A stretch of 64,000 bases of DNA from Lanius collurio (Eukaryota; Chordata; Aves; Passeriformes; Laniidae): positions 3,486,281 to 3,550,280 of the forward strand of contig JACBWW010000003.1 of NCBI GenBank assembly GCA_020086605.1, read 5' to 3'. Shown piece after piece: positions 14,201-26,400 of the stretch. The position numbers and the translations under genes are program-made. Numbering within the stretch: position 1 is the first letter of the stretch; the number at the start of each line of letters is the position of its first letter. Under the pieces are notes generated by a model. That model made no database searches, was not told the origin of the DNA, and saw nothing but the letters and a program-made list of their open reading frames with translations.

Positions 14201-17150
14201 CATCTCATCTTTATCACTTAATAGTTTTATGAAAGAGACGATAAATTACTTGTTCAAGATCACACAGGAAGCCTGTGCCAGAAACTGAAACTCTCTCTTC
14301 TCAAACTTGGCCTAGCAGTTTACCTGACCCTGAATTTACTTACTAAAAGCAACAGCAGACAGTTTGCTTACATCACTACATCTGTGCAAAACTGTGGTGT
14401 ATCACATTAGATTGATATGCAGGAGGAAGACTGCAAACATCCTTGTCCCGTATGTTTTATGGACACTAATTTATGTATCCATGAAGGAAGACTGCTTGAA
14501 GGGAAAAGAATATCCGCTACATTCCCCATGAACCCTGCTGAGAATCACAGTTATCGTGGAGTTTGGGAAGAGGATCCTTGATTACAGGAACTGGAATGAA
14601 ATCATAAAGCTGGTTTCATAAGACAATTGATGTACTCTTCCTGCTCTCCACACATGCCAGATTGCTCTATCCTGAGCTTCCAATTTACTGCTGTTAGCCA
14701 GCAAAGGTCATTTTTTTCTGAAGCCTGAGTATTTGAATAATGATGTAAGAATAAATGGCTGGCAAGAATGACACAATTATAACATTCTGGTAGCCAGAAT
14801 AAACACAGATGAATAAAAGAGCCTCCACCTGAAATACTCCATATCGCTCTGTGAGAAAATTCTGGTTTTCATTTTAGCTAATTCCAAAAACCTATGGCTT
14901 CCTCAGATGATTCAATCAAAGAGTACTAAAGAAGGTAAGGAGGATTATGAGATAAATGGCTGTGAATCATGTCTAAAATTTTATCCTTTTCAACACATGG
15001 CACAGGCATATTTGAGGAAAACCTAAACTACATGAATGGGATTTTGCCTGTACTACTCTAGAAGCACAACAAGTGGAATTGTGTCTATCTTCTCACTTCA
15101 TAGGAAGCTAGGCTCATGTTATGTGTTTGCATGCAAAATTTCCTGAGAGAACCTTTCATGGAAAAAGTTCAAAGCTTTTCCACAGTGGGTGGGTGCAATG
15201 CACTTTTTTTTTCACTACTACTTTTTCACTTCTTATTTGCTTTTATGTCACAATTCAGTAGTGACTGAAGCAGGAAAAGGCTCCCCTGATCAGGATTTGA
15301 ACAGTGAATTACATCTGCTGCTCCATCAAATACATATAACTCATCTCTCTCCTTACAGGGGTGTTCTGAATGCTTGATCTGCCGTGTGTCTTTCCTTCCT
15401 CTCATTCCCCAAACACTGTGTCTTACACATTCCCCCATGCATTCACCAAGACAAAAGAATTACTGGGCAAATGCCATGATGCCAATGAATTTTCAGTGGC
15501 CTGACTTTTAGGATATTGCCTGGCCATGGAGATTTTAGTCCAACCTAGAAGGAAACTTTGGAGACTTTTCTCTAAATGTTAACTATCATTTAGCCTAATT
15601 AGAAACTCCTGACTCATGTACTACAAGTCCAGGCCTCCCTTGAAAGTCCTAATGCTCAGTTACTGCAAAACTCCTTCTAGAGGTGCCTTGATGAATCTAG
15701 TTCTTTATAAATATACTATTGTGCATTAGTAACATATTCACAAATATTTTTTGTTACCAAGTAAGTGATGGAAATTTTGACAAGCAAATGACAATTGTTT
15801 TACATTTTAGAGTTACACTTCTTTGTCCTTTGGAGTATGAAACACCTGCTTTTCTTTCAATATCCAGATAGGCATATCTCTTACTAAAGAATTAGGTGTT
15901 GCACAGCATATCGGAGCAGCAAAGAAAAAAGGAAAATCTTAAGTAATAACTCCAGTTGTATTCCTTCCTACTTGCCTAACTCGAGCCTCTTCTACCAAAA
16001 AAATCAGTTTCATCCACCTTTAGACTGTGTTTGGTGCAGAAAAGTTGTAATAGAAGTATATGATTTCAGAAGCCTTGTCTTTAGTCTTTATGTGGGAGTT
16101 GCTTTGTGTGTTATTACTCACACATGCTCAAGAACAGCATTTAATTTTAACATGTAATAAGAAAATAAACCTCTTGTTTACTTTTGTTCACCACTAATTA
16201 GATATAATATTTCCTCAACATTTGGCAAATCATAATTGCATAAAATTAAGGAAATTGAGAGAATGTTCATAAGGAGGCAAACACACAATTCAGTGAGAGT
16301 CCTTCCTCTGTCAGGTAAGTAAATTCCATCCATCTACACACCCAAACCAACTTCTCTAAAAATCAATGGAAAGGCTCCCTTTGGCCTCAGTGGCTTTTGG
16401 ATCAGATCCAGCCTATTCCCATTAAAGTCAGCTCCGGACTTGAGCTAGATCATGATGTAACTGAATTAATTAGCATTAAATTATGAGAAACTACTCTCCG
16501 TTACTACAAATTACTTGTAAAATAGCCAAGCTTTAGTAGCATTAATGATTTCAGCTGTGTTAGATGAAAGTTTCTTTCCATGAATATTACTAATTGCAAC
16601 TTTAGGGCCAAGTTTGGGCTTTCAGATTCCCATTCCCATTTTACATTAAGAAGAATACAAAAGCATGTGTGCCACCTCATTGTGTTAGCTACCAGCAGCT
16701 TGAGATGGGCAGAATCAAACCCACCAGTGTGACTCTTCTCCTGGACTACATGGTTTATTGTGTTGGGCCATCAGGAAGTTCCTATTCCTTAGGAATTTTG
16801 CACAGCCTGAAAGTCCTCTGCTGTGAACTTTTAAGTCTGTTTGGATTTGGTGCCCTGATTTTATATATATAAGGGAGTTTCAAGCTGGGAATTTGATGTT
16901 AGGTCTCTACTGCTGGCTCAAGATCAGCTGTCTACATTTGGAAATGTATTTGATTTTGGAACACAATTTTCTGGAATGGAATGTCAAGAAAAAACATAAT
17001 CAAGAGGGCATCATAGATAACGAGCTACAAAAACCTGTTTGTCACCCTCCTCCCACAATGCCGAAGAGCCTTCTACAGCTGCTAATTAGAAAATTAGAAC
17101 ACCACAAATAGATTATATTTTACTGGCAGCATAGCATCTTCCCCCCAGTG
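11276..17150. other. AT-rich intergenic desert
   Basis: No recognisable gene or repeat family. Open frames such as 13868-14217 (minus) and 12261-12557 (plus) are under 105 codons, lack domain motifs and overlap each other on both strands, so I treat them as chance. Confidence 0.55.
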
Positions 17151-17159
17151 TTTTGAAGT

Positions 17160-17620
17160 ACTTTTTGAATTGTTTGCTGTCAGCAAAACAAGTGCGCTAC
17201 CTGCGATCCTATAGACAACAAAGCCCAGCAGCAGGATTTCAGTCAGGTGATGTCACCCAGGTAAAATTGTACTGACAAGCTTTTAATTAAAGTTTTCCCA
17301 CACATCTTTCTGCTGGTCCCCAGGAGCTATTATTCATTATGTGCCGACTGTCAGCCAATTGTGAGTCGGGAGGGAAGTGTTTTATTTTCAAAGCCCTTGC
17401 TGACAGCTAGAGAACACTTTGTTATACAATCTGTTTACTTTTTTCACACACACAATCTTGCTAAAGGGGAAATGGTCATGCAGTAGTGTTTACAGTTTAT
17501 GGTAATAATTAAATGCATCTGGCAGAGCAGTAGCTGAAAGAAGGTCGGTGTGGGTGTGGGTGAAAAGCCATAAAATTCCTCCTATAAACAGTTACCTTCA
17601 CCTTGCAGAGCCCCTAGCAT
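17160..17620. promoter_or_regulatory. Candidate distal enhancer (motif-dense block)
   Basis: A block of higher sequence complexity in the desert. The 9-mer GCTGTCAGC occurs at 17176-17184, a one-base variant ACTGTCAGC at 17347-17355, and its reverse complement GCTGACAGC at 17399-17407. These contain the TGACAG core bound by MEIS/TGIF-type TALE proteins. A TTTAATTAAA homeodomain palindrome lies at 17282-17291, and a TGATGTCA CRE-like site near 17248. There is no open frame of note. Function is inferred from composition only. Confidence 0.4.
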
Positions 17621-20600
17621 TTTAAGAAAAAGTTTCTTTGGGAAAGGGCAAGTCTAAACAGGTGCACATATTCTAAAGTGAGAATATATGGATCTACCCA
17701 TGTTGTACTTTATGCTAAGAAGCACTGTCCAGGAATCAGAGTTACACTGTTCTCGTCAATGATTAGAGTAGTTTGGACTTGTTATAAAACAAATCCTTTA
17801 TGATGTTAAATACCAAAGTACTTACCTCTGTTAAAAGAAATATACAATGAGAAACAACTTGCTGCCAGATAAAGGCAGAAGGTAGTGTGGAGTCCTATTT
17901 CACCAAATGGACAGTATTTGATGCTTAATACCTACAGAGAAACAGTTCTTTCAAAATTTTTAATGGCTTGTGATAAAATTCTTTTTTTCTTTTATGACTG
18001 GTGGTGATAAATATTTATTTAGAGTTATTAACAACTTTTAAATCATGGTAAAGTATCGTAAGCAATAATCACTGCATCACCTGAAGTATTTAATAGTTGT
18101 GTTTATTAAGAACAATAGGAAGTCAACAACTATGCATAAATGTTAGCAGACGAATTAAAGACGGTGCAATACACACATACACAGTTAAAAAAGAAATTGC
18201 AGGCCACTCACTGCCAGGCTGTTGGCAATTCTGTGGAAATCGCTTCCACTGCAAAGCAAAGCAAAGAGACTGGAAAATAAATTTTTTGTTCAAAATTTAA
18301 ATACCATCTTCTACTGATATTATTATAAATTACTATGTAAATTATTGAATGGATACACAGTTCCATTGTTAATGAATGAAAATATTTTGTTGCTGCAAAA
18401 TGTCTTTAAATAACGATATTCTTAGAAAACAATTTCCTTAGATGTAAAAATTTAAAAAAAATAGGGAAATTAACAAATGGGTTCTTTCTTGTGGTTATCA
18501 GCATTAAACCATGGACCTCAGTTGTTGCTGGACCAGGGTGGGAGGTGGTTGTTGTAGACGATGAAGTATGACCACTTTAAGAAGCCTTTTCTGTTTGGAT
18601 ACTGTAAAATTTCTGTAGCTCACCAGCATATGAACACATCAGTGTAGATTTCATTAATGGAGAGTCATAGAATTCTGATTGCAAATTTCACTCATGTTTC
18701 ACTTTGTAGATTTTGCTTTCTCACCGTTCCTGTATTTTCTTTTTTCCTCTAAAAAAAAAATATTTTGTATTCTTTTTGAACTTTACTGGATAGCAAAAGG
18801 AGCAAGATCATGTTTTTTCCTGTCACAGACAGAAAATAAATTCTGAGATACTACACAGCTGCATTCAAATTAACATACTTGTGATCATACTGTTTTCATC
18901 TTCCCAAGCTTAATAAAATCAACATATTAAGCAGTCATTAAGCAGTTTATATTAATTTTTAAGATCAATGTTATAAGGGAGTATTATTGTTTTAGGTTCA
19001 GCATTATAAGAACTAACACCAAGATTTATTAGAGATTTCAGAAATCAAAGCATAGAGATTTGGTGATTTTGCCTGAGATTTATAGGGCAGGAAAAATGAG
19101 GAAGCTTTCTCTTCAAGGTTCAAAGCTGCCCATGCACTTTAGTCAGTGACTATGGCTTCCAAAGTGCATGGAGTACAATCCCAGGCTTCTGACTGGTAAG
19201 GGGAAAAGGCCTCATCAGCCAGTATGACCATTTCACTCTCTTCTCTCCCATATGCCTTCTGCCACAGACAGGTTGGCGGAGCTGCAAGACACAGGAGCCA
19301 AATATCGTCAGACGGAGCAGGTACTTCAATCCAGCTGGGATCATTCCTTCAGGCACAGTGCTGTGCTAATGTGATTGCACATCTTCCTGCTGGAGCTAGT
19401 CTAGGTAATCTGAAGTGATAGGAAGCAAATGTCTGCAAGTGACTTCCCAGCTCCCTCCCTTCCTTTGTGACCCTGTACTCGGGGCTCTCATCTAACAAAG
19501 GAAAGGTACAAGGAATACCACTGGCTCATCAACTTTCACATGCAAAGGGAAAGCATCAGTCAAAAACGACTGTTAAAGATGAGTTGGACAGATGCTTGCA
19601 AACTGATATATTATGAAGTTACCAGGAAGCTGGAGAGAATTCACGTTACAAAAATAGGATTTCCAAATAAATCTAATATGGGTTCTTTAGAAAAAAATCA
19701 GATCTGTCTGCCCATGTGTGATCTTACTATGTGGATGCATGGGTGGACTACTATCAGGACTGAACAGCATCTAACCTAGTTTTTAACAATTTGTTGAAAG
19801 GATCTACATTTTTTGTCTCAGTGAAAACCGATATTGTCATCAAAGTTCTGATAGGAAGTTAAATATGAGGGTCGTGCAAAAAGAGATGGACTTACATAAA
19901 TTCTAAAGACTAGTCAGTTATGCAACACCATTGTATTTCAGGTTAAGAAACATAATAATCATTTTTTCTGGAAACAAAATTACTGGATTTTAATAATAAG
20001 CATGAGCTGCCGTCCTTCTTCCAGATTACACCATCATTTAAACATTCTTCAAGTTGCCTGCCATCACCCACATTTTCTGCTTCTTTCAGATCCTGGCCCT
20101 CATTTTCTAAATAATGTTTAAATTGGGGGAAGAAATTTTAAAAAATTCTAGACATATTTTATTGAATATTTTTCACATGTTACAAACAAAAAAAGACACC
20201 TCCTAGACTCCTGCCCGAAATTGTCTGTTCAGAGTGCAAAAGAGATCTGCATCTAAAACAAAACCACAACCCACAAGACAGGCAAACAACTTTGAAAGTT
20301 TTGCCTACCTTCTCCAGTCTCATCTCTCACCTTTCATTTCCAGATAAGAACTGAATAGCCACCAGAGAAACCAATCATGCTTCTTTTTCCAATGTGATAT
20401 CCCCTCTGGCTATGTAACTTATGTCTGGCCTAATAAAGGAAGAGCTACTTATATCTTGAGTATACCCAGTTCAGACTTGGGTGTTTTAATCTTCAGCTGC
20501 TCAAAAATAGTGGGTTTTGTCAGAGTTAGTATATCAAGTGATTACTGCTGTATCAAATAAAGTTACTTAACATGGTAGAGATCATAGCTGGACAATGAAC

Positions 20601-21200
20601 TACAACTTGGCTTTCTGCCATTTTTGGACCTCTGTTGTCTTAGAAAGTAAATAATAACTCCTATCTTTTCCTATTGGTGACTTCCTTGACAAAAACAACT
20701 AATTTCAATACACTTCCCAGTCTTTTCTTGCCTTTCTTAAGGACTGGCACATCCTCTTCTTTGTGTAGCAAGTTTTAGCTGATTTGAAGTTACCAAGAAG
20801 CTTTTTTTAACTTTTAAATTGAGATTTCCAAAAAAGTCCCTTTAGAAACTCACAGTGCCCTGGAGGGCTCTTGCTCCAGGCAGCTGAGAAAACTCATGAA
20901 GATACTGTAAAATCTTACTTTTGAACAATTCTTCCTTCCTCAACTTCAGCCAGGTTATTTCCCCAGCAAACTGCACATTAGACTGGCAGCTATCTTGCCT
21001 GTCTTTCTCTCCCTTTTGGTTTTTTTGCCTCTGTTTGTATTTTCCATGAACTGATGCATCTCTAAACATGCCCATTATATTTTATTTCCCATTCATCAGT
21101 ACAGGAAATTGCTCTAGTTGTGGTCTCTCGCTCACAGTTCTTCCCTTCAGGTGCTGCAATAGGAATTTGTCTTCATTTCCAACATGTTACAGAAAAATAC
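17621..21200. other. AT-rich intergenic desert
   Basis: No gene, RNA or repeat family recognised. Open frames are short (the longest, at about 19540-19779, is 79 codons) and have no family resemblance. Confidence 0.55.
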
Positions 21201-21206
21201 TTGTTT

Positions 21207-21944
21207 TCAGCTGCTGTGTGTGTATGCCTTGAGGTTTTTTATAGCAGAGAAAAAGGAAAGATGTAGCAGGTATCCTTCAGTAGCACACACCATTCCCTCT
21301 TCCTTTACTGCTTTTATAACACCATAAATGAAATAAGGGATAAGAGGCAAACTGCATGAGGAAACCCACACAGAATTATGCTGACAGCCTGAAGAGGTGC
21401 ACTGTAACTCACTGTTCATGACTGCCCACACGTTCTGGAGCTGTGAGTTCACTCCTGGTTCATGTCTCTGCAATGCAATGTGAAGGGGGTTTGGCTCCTG
21501 AGATAGTATTTCTCTTCTCACACTCATCAGTGTGGGTCTCCCTATCATCAGCTCCCCATAAAGCAGACTTTGTGCTGAGTCCTCAGTCTTCCTGCAGCTC
21601 CTCCTCTTCATGTTAACAGGGCGAATGGAAAGCAAAATCAACACAAATGTCAGACTCACCCAACAATCAGCTGACACATGAAGTCTTATGGTAAGCCAAA
21701 CTTCACATGGCTCAGCCTCTTCCTTTGAACACACAATAAACACAAACCTCACACCTGGGCTACCACACCCATTTGTCTGGTGTCTGTGAGGGATAGTGTC
21801 CTTTGAGCCATGGGCTCCTGAGTAGCCCCTGGGTCTGGAACGACAGGAACAGGTGGGAAAACTGGGACAGAAACACCTTGTCAGACCAAAGATCCTTGTA
21901 AACTTTTCTCTGACAATACCTGTCAGAAAACACTCCTGAAACAA
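21207..21944 (-). other. Unassigned 245-codon open frame
   Basis: The longest open frame outside the IRX2 locus. I recognise no domain. The predicted product has a Cys-rich N-terminal part (CFCPSFPTCSCRSRPRG), one hydrophobic stretch in the middle (WVSLTFVLILLSI) and no low-complexity runs. It lies in an AT-rich desert with no visible promoter, splice context or partner gene. It could be a chance frame, the remnant of a repeat-borne ORF or a processed pseudogene. I do not call it a gene. Confidence 0.25.
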
Positions 21945-22396
21945 TTAGCATGTATCGCCTGAAAGATCTGCATCTCTCAGTGGCAACTCAAACTTCTGAG
22001 CCAGAAACAATTTTCTCATATTTATAAATTTTTCTTTCATTATTTTTACCAATCACTTTTTATCTCACATAAATTTTTCCAAAACAAACCCCACATTATG
22101 AGAAAAACTGCCTTCCTTGTTTGGGACTTACTAATGACTGGCTTCATTTGATGACTTCAATATTATTGCAGTAGAAATAGCATTGAGCATAGTTTTCATT
22201 GAACTACAAAATGGGGTGTTGTAAGGTGTTTTGAACTATGACAGTGTGCCCCAGCCAAATCATCTTTAGTTATTCCTATTGGAGCCCTCAGAGAGAGACC
22301 AGGCTGGAATTACCTTCACCAGCTTCACTTGGCCCTCCACCTTCAGGTGTAGCAGGTCAGGTCCTGGAGGGTTCTTAAGCCCAGTCAGAGGGGTCG

Positions 22397-22487
22397 GTGG
22401 GGAAGAAGACGAAGACAAAAAAGATGACGAAGAGGAAGAAGAAGATGAAGAAGAAGAGGAAGAAGAAGACAAAGAAAAAGACGAGTG
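22397..22487 (+). repeat. GAA/GAC purine-rich microsatellite
   Basis: An imperfect (GAA)n tract with GAC and GAT units. It produces Glu/Asp runs in one frame, Lys runs in another and Ser runs on the other strand. The frames at 22266-22585 exist because of this tract. Confidence 0.9.
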
Positions 22488-22489
22488 AG

Positions 22490-23060
22490 AGGGGCTCTCT
22501 GTCCTGTTCTGTCTTATTGTTTGGATTTCTTGGACTAACTTGGCTCCTGATCACTGGATGGGTTTTGTTGTTGCCATCATCTTGACTCTGCTTGCCTGGA
22601 TCTCGAGCTTCAAGGACTGAAAGGTACTGAAAGATAAACTGTGCTAAATTGGAATTGGGAAAAGAGAAGCTGAAAGACTGACTACCAAGATAGCAAGGAA
22701 TAGATAAAGAGGACTGTGCTACATTGGATTAAGAACCAATGGTATTATCTGAAAAGTGTGTGTGGAGCTCTTGGACAAAGTAAAGAGACAAATCAAGTAA
22801 TGTGTAATCTCATGCACAGCAGTTGCAAAATGTATATGTGCTGTATTATAGATAAGCTAGTAAAATGTATAAGTACTGTCTTAAGTAAGTATAAGTAAGT
22901 AAACTGTATAAGTTATGCATAAATATGTAAAAGTAGTATAATGTGTAAGTATAAAATAAGTTAGCATAATACACAAAAGAGGTGATAAGTAGCTATTATT
23001 GAACAAATTAGAAGATGTGAGAGTTCCCACATGATGCCCAAAGAGGTGATGCATATTTTA
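22490..23060. repeat. Unclassified repeat-like segment
   Basis: It contains a near-duplicated phrase about 75 bases apart (ACTGTGCTAAATTGGAATT near 22638 and ACTGTGCTACATTGGATT near 22713), then a TAAGTA-rich AT tract at about 22875-22965. This may be a degraded interspersed repeat. I cannot assign a family or termini. Confidence 0.25.
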
Positions 23061-23349
23061 AACAATAAGAAGCTTCTGTGTAATCACATTGATTCATTGA
23101 ACAGAAGTGCTGAGTTCCCACAATGGGGAGGAGTGTTCCCTAATGCATATCACCTCAAATACATCTAACTCAAATTTTATGTGCCATTTGATTTGTGGCT
23201 CTTGCCTCGTCATGATGTCCCTCTGCAGTATTTTGCAGACCTCTCTTATTATTAGAACCTTGATTAACTTTTTAGAACCTGTGATTTTTTTTTTCACATT
23301 ATTACTCACTTTTTTCTTAAACCATTCATTAGGATGATAAAGAGCACAT

Positions 23350-23445
23350 ATATCACAGAATGGCTTGGGTTGGAAGGCTTAAAGATCAATTAGTTCCAAG
23401 CCCTCATGCTGAGGGCAGAGACACCTTCCCCTAGATCCATGTAAG
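23350..23445 (-). repeat. CR1 LINE 3' end fragment
   Basis: CACAGAATGGCTTGGGTTGG, then AAAGATCA, TAGTTCCAA and CAGAGACACCTTCCCCTAGA, is the reverse complement of the standard CR1 3' terminal region. Only about 95 bases survive. Confidence 0.85.
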
Positions 23446-26400
23446 TCTTCATTAGTGATCTTCCACTGTGAAAATTTATTTCTACGTTATTTTTGTCACA
23501 CCATTTTTTTAATTCATGCAAGATTTCCTCTTATCTCACAACAAGTCAGTTCAAGAATTTTTGGAGAAGAAACTCCAAAGAGAAATTATTTTGGAAAACC
23601 AAATAGCTACATTAACTGATTTTTCTTACTTACATACTTGTTGACTTCTTTAAAGAAGTCATAGATCATTAATGGATTGGAATTCTTACTATAACAACTC
23701 AACAATTCTTTTCTGATGTGTTTGAATGATTCACTCTACATGTATAATAGGCCTTATTCTATTTATCCTTAATGTAATTATTCATGTTATCTAATCCTTT
23801 ACTGTAATTTTTACAGATTTTTCTGGCTATATATATGCCTTGGAGATTTAAAATAGTTCCTGAATGATCTAAAAAGCTGCATCTTCAGTCTGTGTTACAA
23901 GGGAAATTACATGCCACAGTTAATATTTCATCCAAGGGAACCTATAGAATCCAAGAGGAAGACTTTTTTAAATTGTTAAAGTTAACTTTACTGATTTTTT
24001 CCTTAACCCTGCATATTTATATCTTAATTTTGAGATAGATATCAGGAGTTTCACCCATAAATATGAATTATTCTGTTTCTAGTTTTCAAAAATCTTCTTA
24101 TGAAAAAAAAAATTCTTTTGTCACTATAAAATTATCTTTTCTGAAATCCTTTCAGATCTCCTGGGAAGCTTCTTGCCCCAGAAAAATGATTAGTACCTTT
24201 TATACCTTTTGTAAATTGTTTCTTAGACTCTTTCTTGAGTTTTATTATATGTTCAAATCAATAATTATCATAAAGTTCTCTTTTGATTCCTCCCTTTGTA
24301 TAAGAATCAAGCTTTGGCTCTGCTATACAGAGGAGGCACAGCAGCCTGTGCAAATACAGAGAGATGTAAATTCTTGGATATTCAAAGGGAATGCAAACTG
24401 AAAGATAAGAACTGATGTCTGTTTCTTGATGTCTTTTGAGAGTGATGGCTTAAACCTGAAAGATACCAGTGAACAAGTTTGGCATTAAATCTGTACTTCA
24501 TAAGTCTGGAAAGTGGAAGCATATATAAAAATGCTCTAGTATATAAGAAATAATGTAGCTTGAGTGGAGAAAGGTATTATTTAAACCCCCAAACTTAAGC
24601 CAACTGACATTTGTCTCTACATACACAGCCTCTGTCTCACCAAACATTTAGGTTAAACTGTGCTAACATGTATACAACCACATACACCAACAGATTGCAG
24701 TCACTGACACAAAATAGGTTGTACACTCTGTTCATAGGGTTTTTGCTTTTCAGATGATATGAATGCTTAAAATGAGTAGAGGCTCCACTGTTTGGCCATA
24801 ATACTCCAAAGAATTGTTCCACAGAGCAAAAAGTTAAGTCCACTTTCTTCTAAAATACTGCGTACCTGGGATTTTTCCTGCTGTTGGGAAGGAACCATGA
24901 AACTCAGCGGATGCATAAGTGACTTATTTATAAAAACCATTCTAATAAAATCCTAAAACTCAGTGCAGAAGTTGGACATCTTCGAGAAGGTTGGGAACTC
25001 CATAGCGTAAGTATCTTGGGTTTTAGCCTAGCAAAGAAATTTTACAGATTTTTTTTACTTACTAAAACAAACAAAAAACCCCACCAAAAGACCTGAAAAT
25101 AAAACACATAAATTGAGATTACTTTAGATACTTGAGACACAAATAAATATTTTTGTTGTCTCTAGATAGACACACCAACAAACAAGTGAACACAGAATCT
25201 CTTCCATCACAATTGGCAAAGGGAAAAATAATTTTTTCTCCTCCATACAGAGTGGTTTGTTTCTGCCATCTATCCAGATAAGCTATTAAGGAAAACCTGA
25301 AGTGAATTGAGGGTGTTTCACATTAAAACATTCTTGACCTTCTTGAGACTCAGCATTGTACGAGGAGCACATTTTAAATTCCCAAGAGAATTCTTTCTTC
25401 CGACTAATGTTTAGGTTTACTTCACATAATTGAGTTCCAATCAAAAGTATAACAATAATCAAAATTAATGCTCATATGGTGTTTAATTATTTAAAAGTCA
25501 GTTTGGTTGACCTTTCTGCACCATACTGCAAGTGCACCAATCAGTGAAATGCTTTATGGAGAACAAAATACAGCTACTTTGTTTCATTGGAAATTGCCAT
25601 AATCTTGTGATAGTCATACTATAAATTATGGGTAAGGGAACAAGATATTGCATTAGATGAATACTGCCTTTTTAGTCTATTAATATACTATTCTGGGGGC
25701 ATGATTTTAAATCCACTGCACAGCAAAGTGACTGAAAATTATTCCATCCTGACAACTTTAACAGATCACAAGTGAAACATGGTAAGAAAGTCTCAATGCT
25801 GTTGATACCGAACAGAAGCAGTCACCTCAGAAGACATCCAGTATTGGTCCTCTCTCCACATTCTCACCAAAACAGATACTTTCATTACACAGAGGACTAT
25901 TTCATCCTAGGCTGGTGATAGTATGATTGAAATACATGTTAAAGTGGTCCAGAAGGAGTGCACTAGAGGTTCACTGTCAAAGAATATTTAATGTCTGCCA
26001 GTCGTGTATAAGAAGCTAGAACATTTTACCTACTGATGCTGGTATGAAAAGTGCAGAAAGATAAGTTGTAAGAGCAATGTCTTTTATTTTTTTTCTTAAA
26101 TTTTTAGGATGGATAAGAGAATGACAAAATCATCTAAAATCAGAAAGAAGCTAAATAAACTGTTTTACAGCATCATTACACTATTTTAAACAAAACACTA
26201 TGATTATTACACTATTATTACACATTAGTAAACACTAAACTTTTACACTATTTTAAATTCAACAGAATAATTTTCTAACTGCTACTGCTGTTAGAAACAC
26301 TATAGGAAGCTTGTTTTAAAGCATTTTTTTTCAAACATGAAAAATATTCCAGCTACTGCTATGGTTTCTGTTCTCTTGCTAATAAGTGTAAGTAAAGACA

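Noticed and set aside
22266..22585. Acidic (Glu/Asp), basic (Lys) and poly-Ser frames at 22.3-22.6 kb
   Set aside because: All three come from one purine-rich microsatellite read in different frames. There is no gene structure around them.
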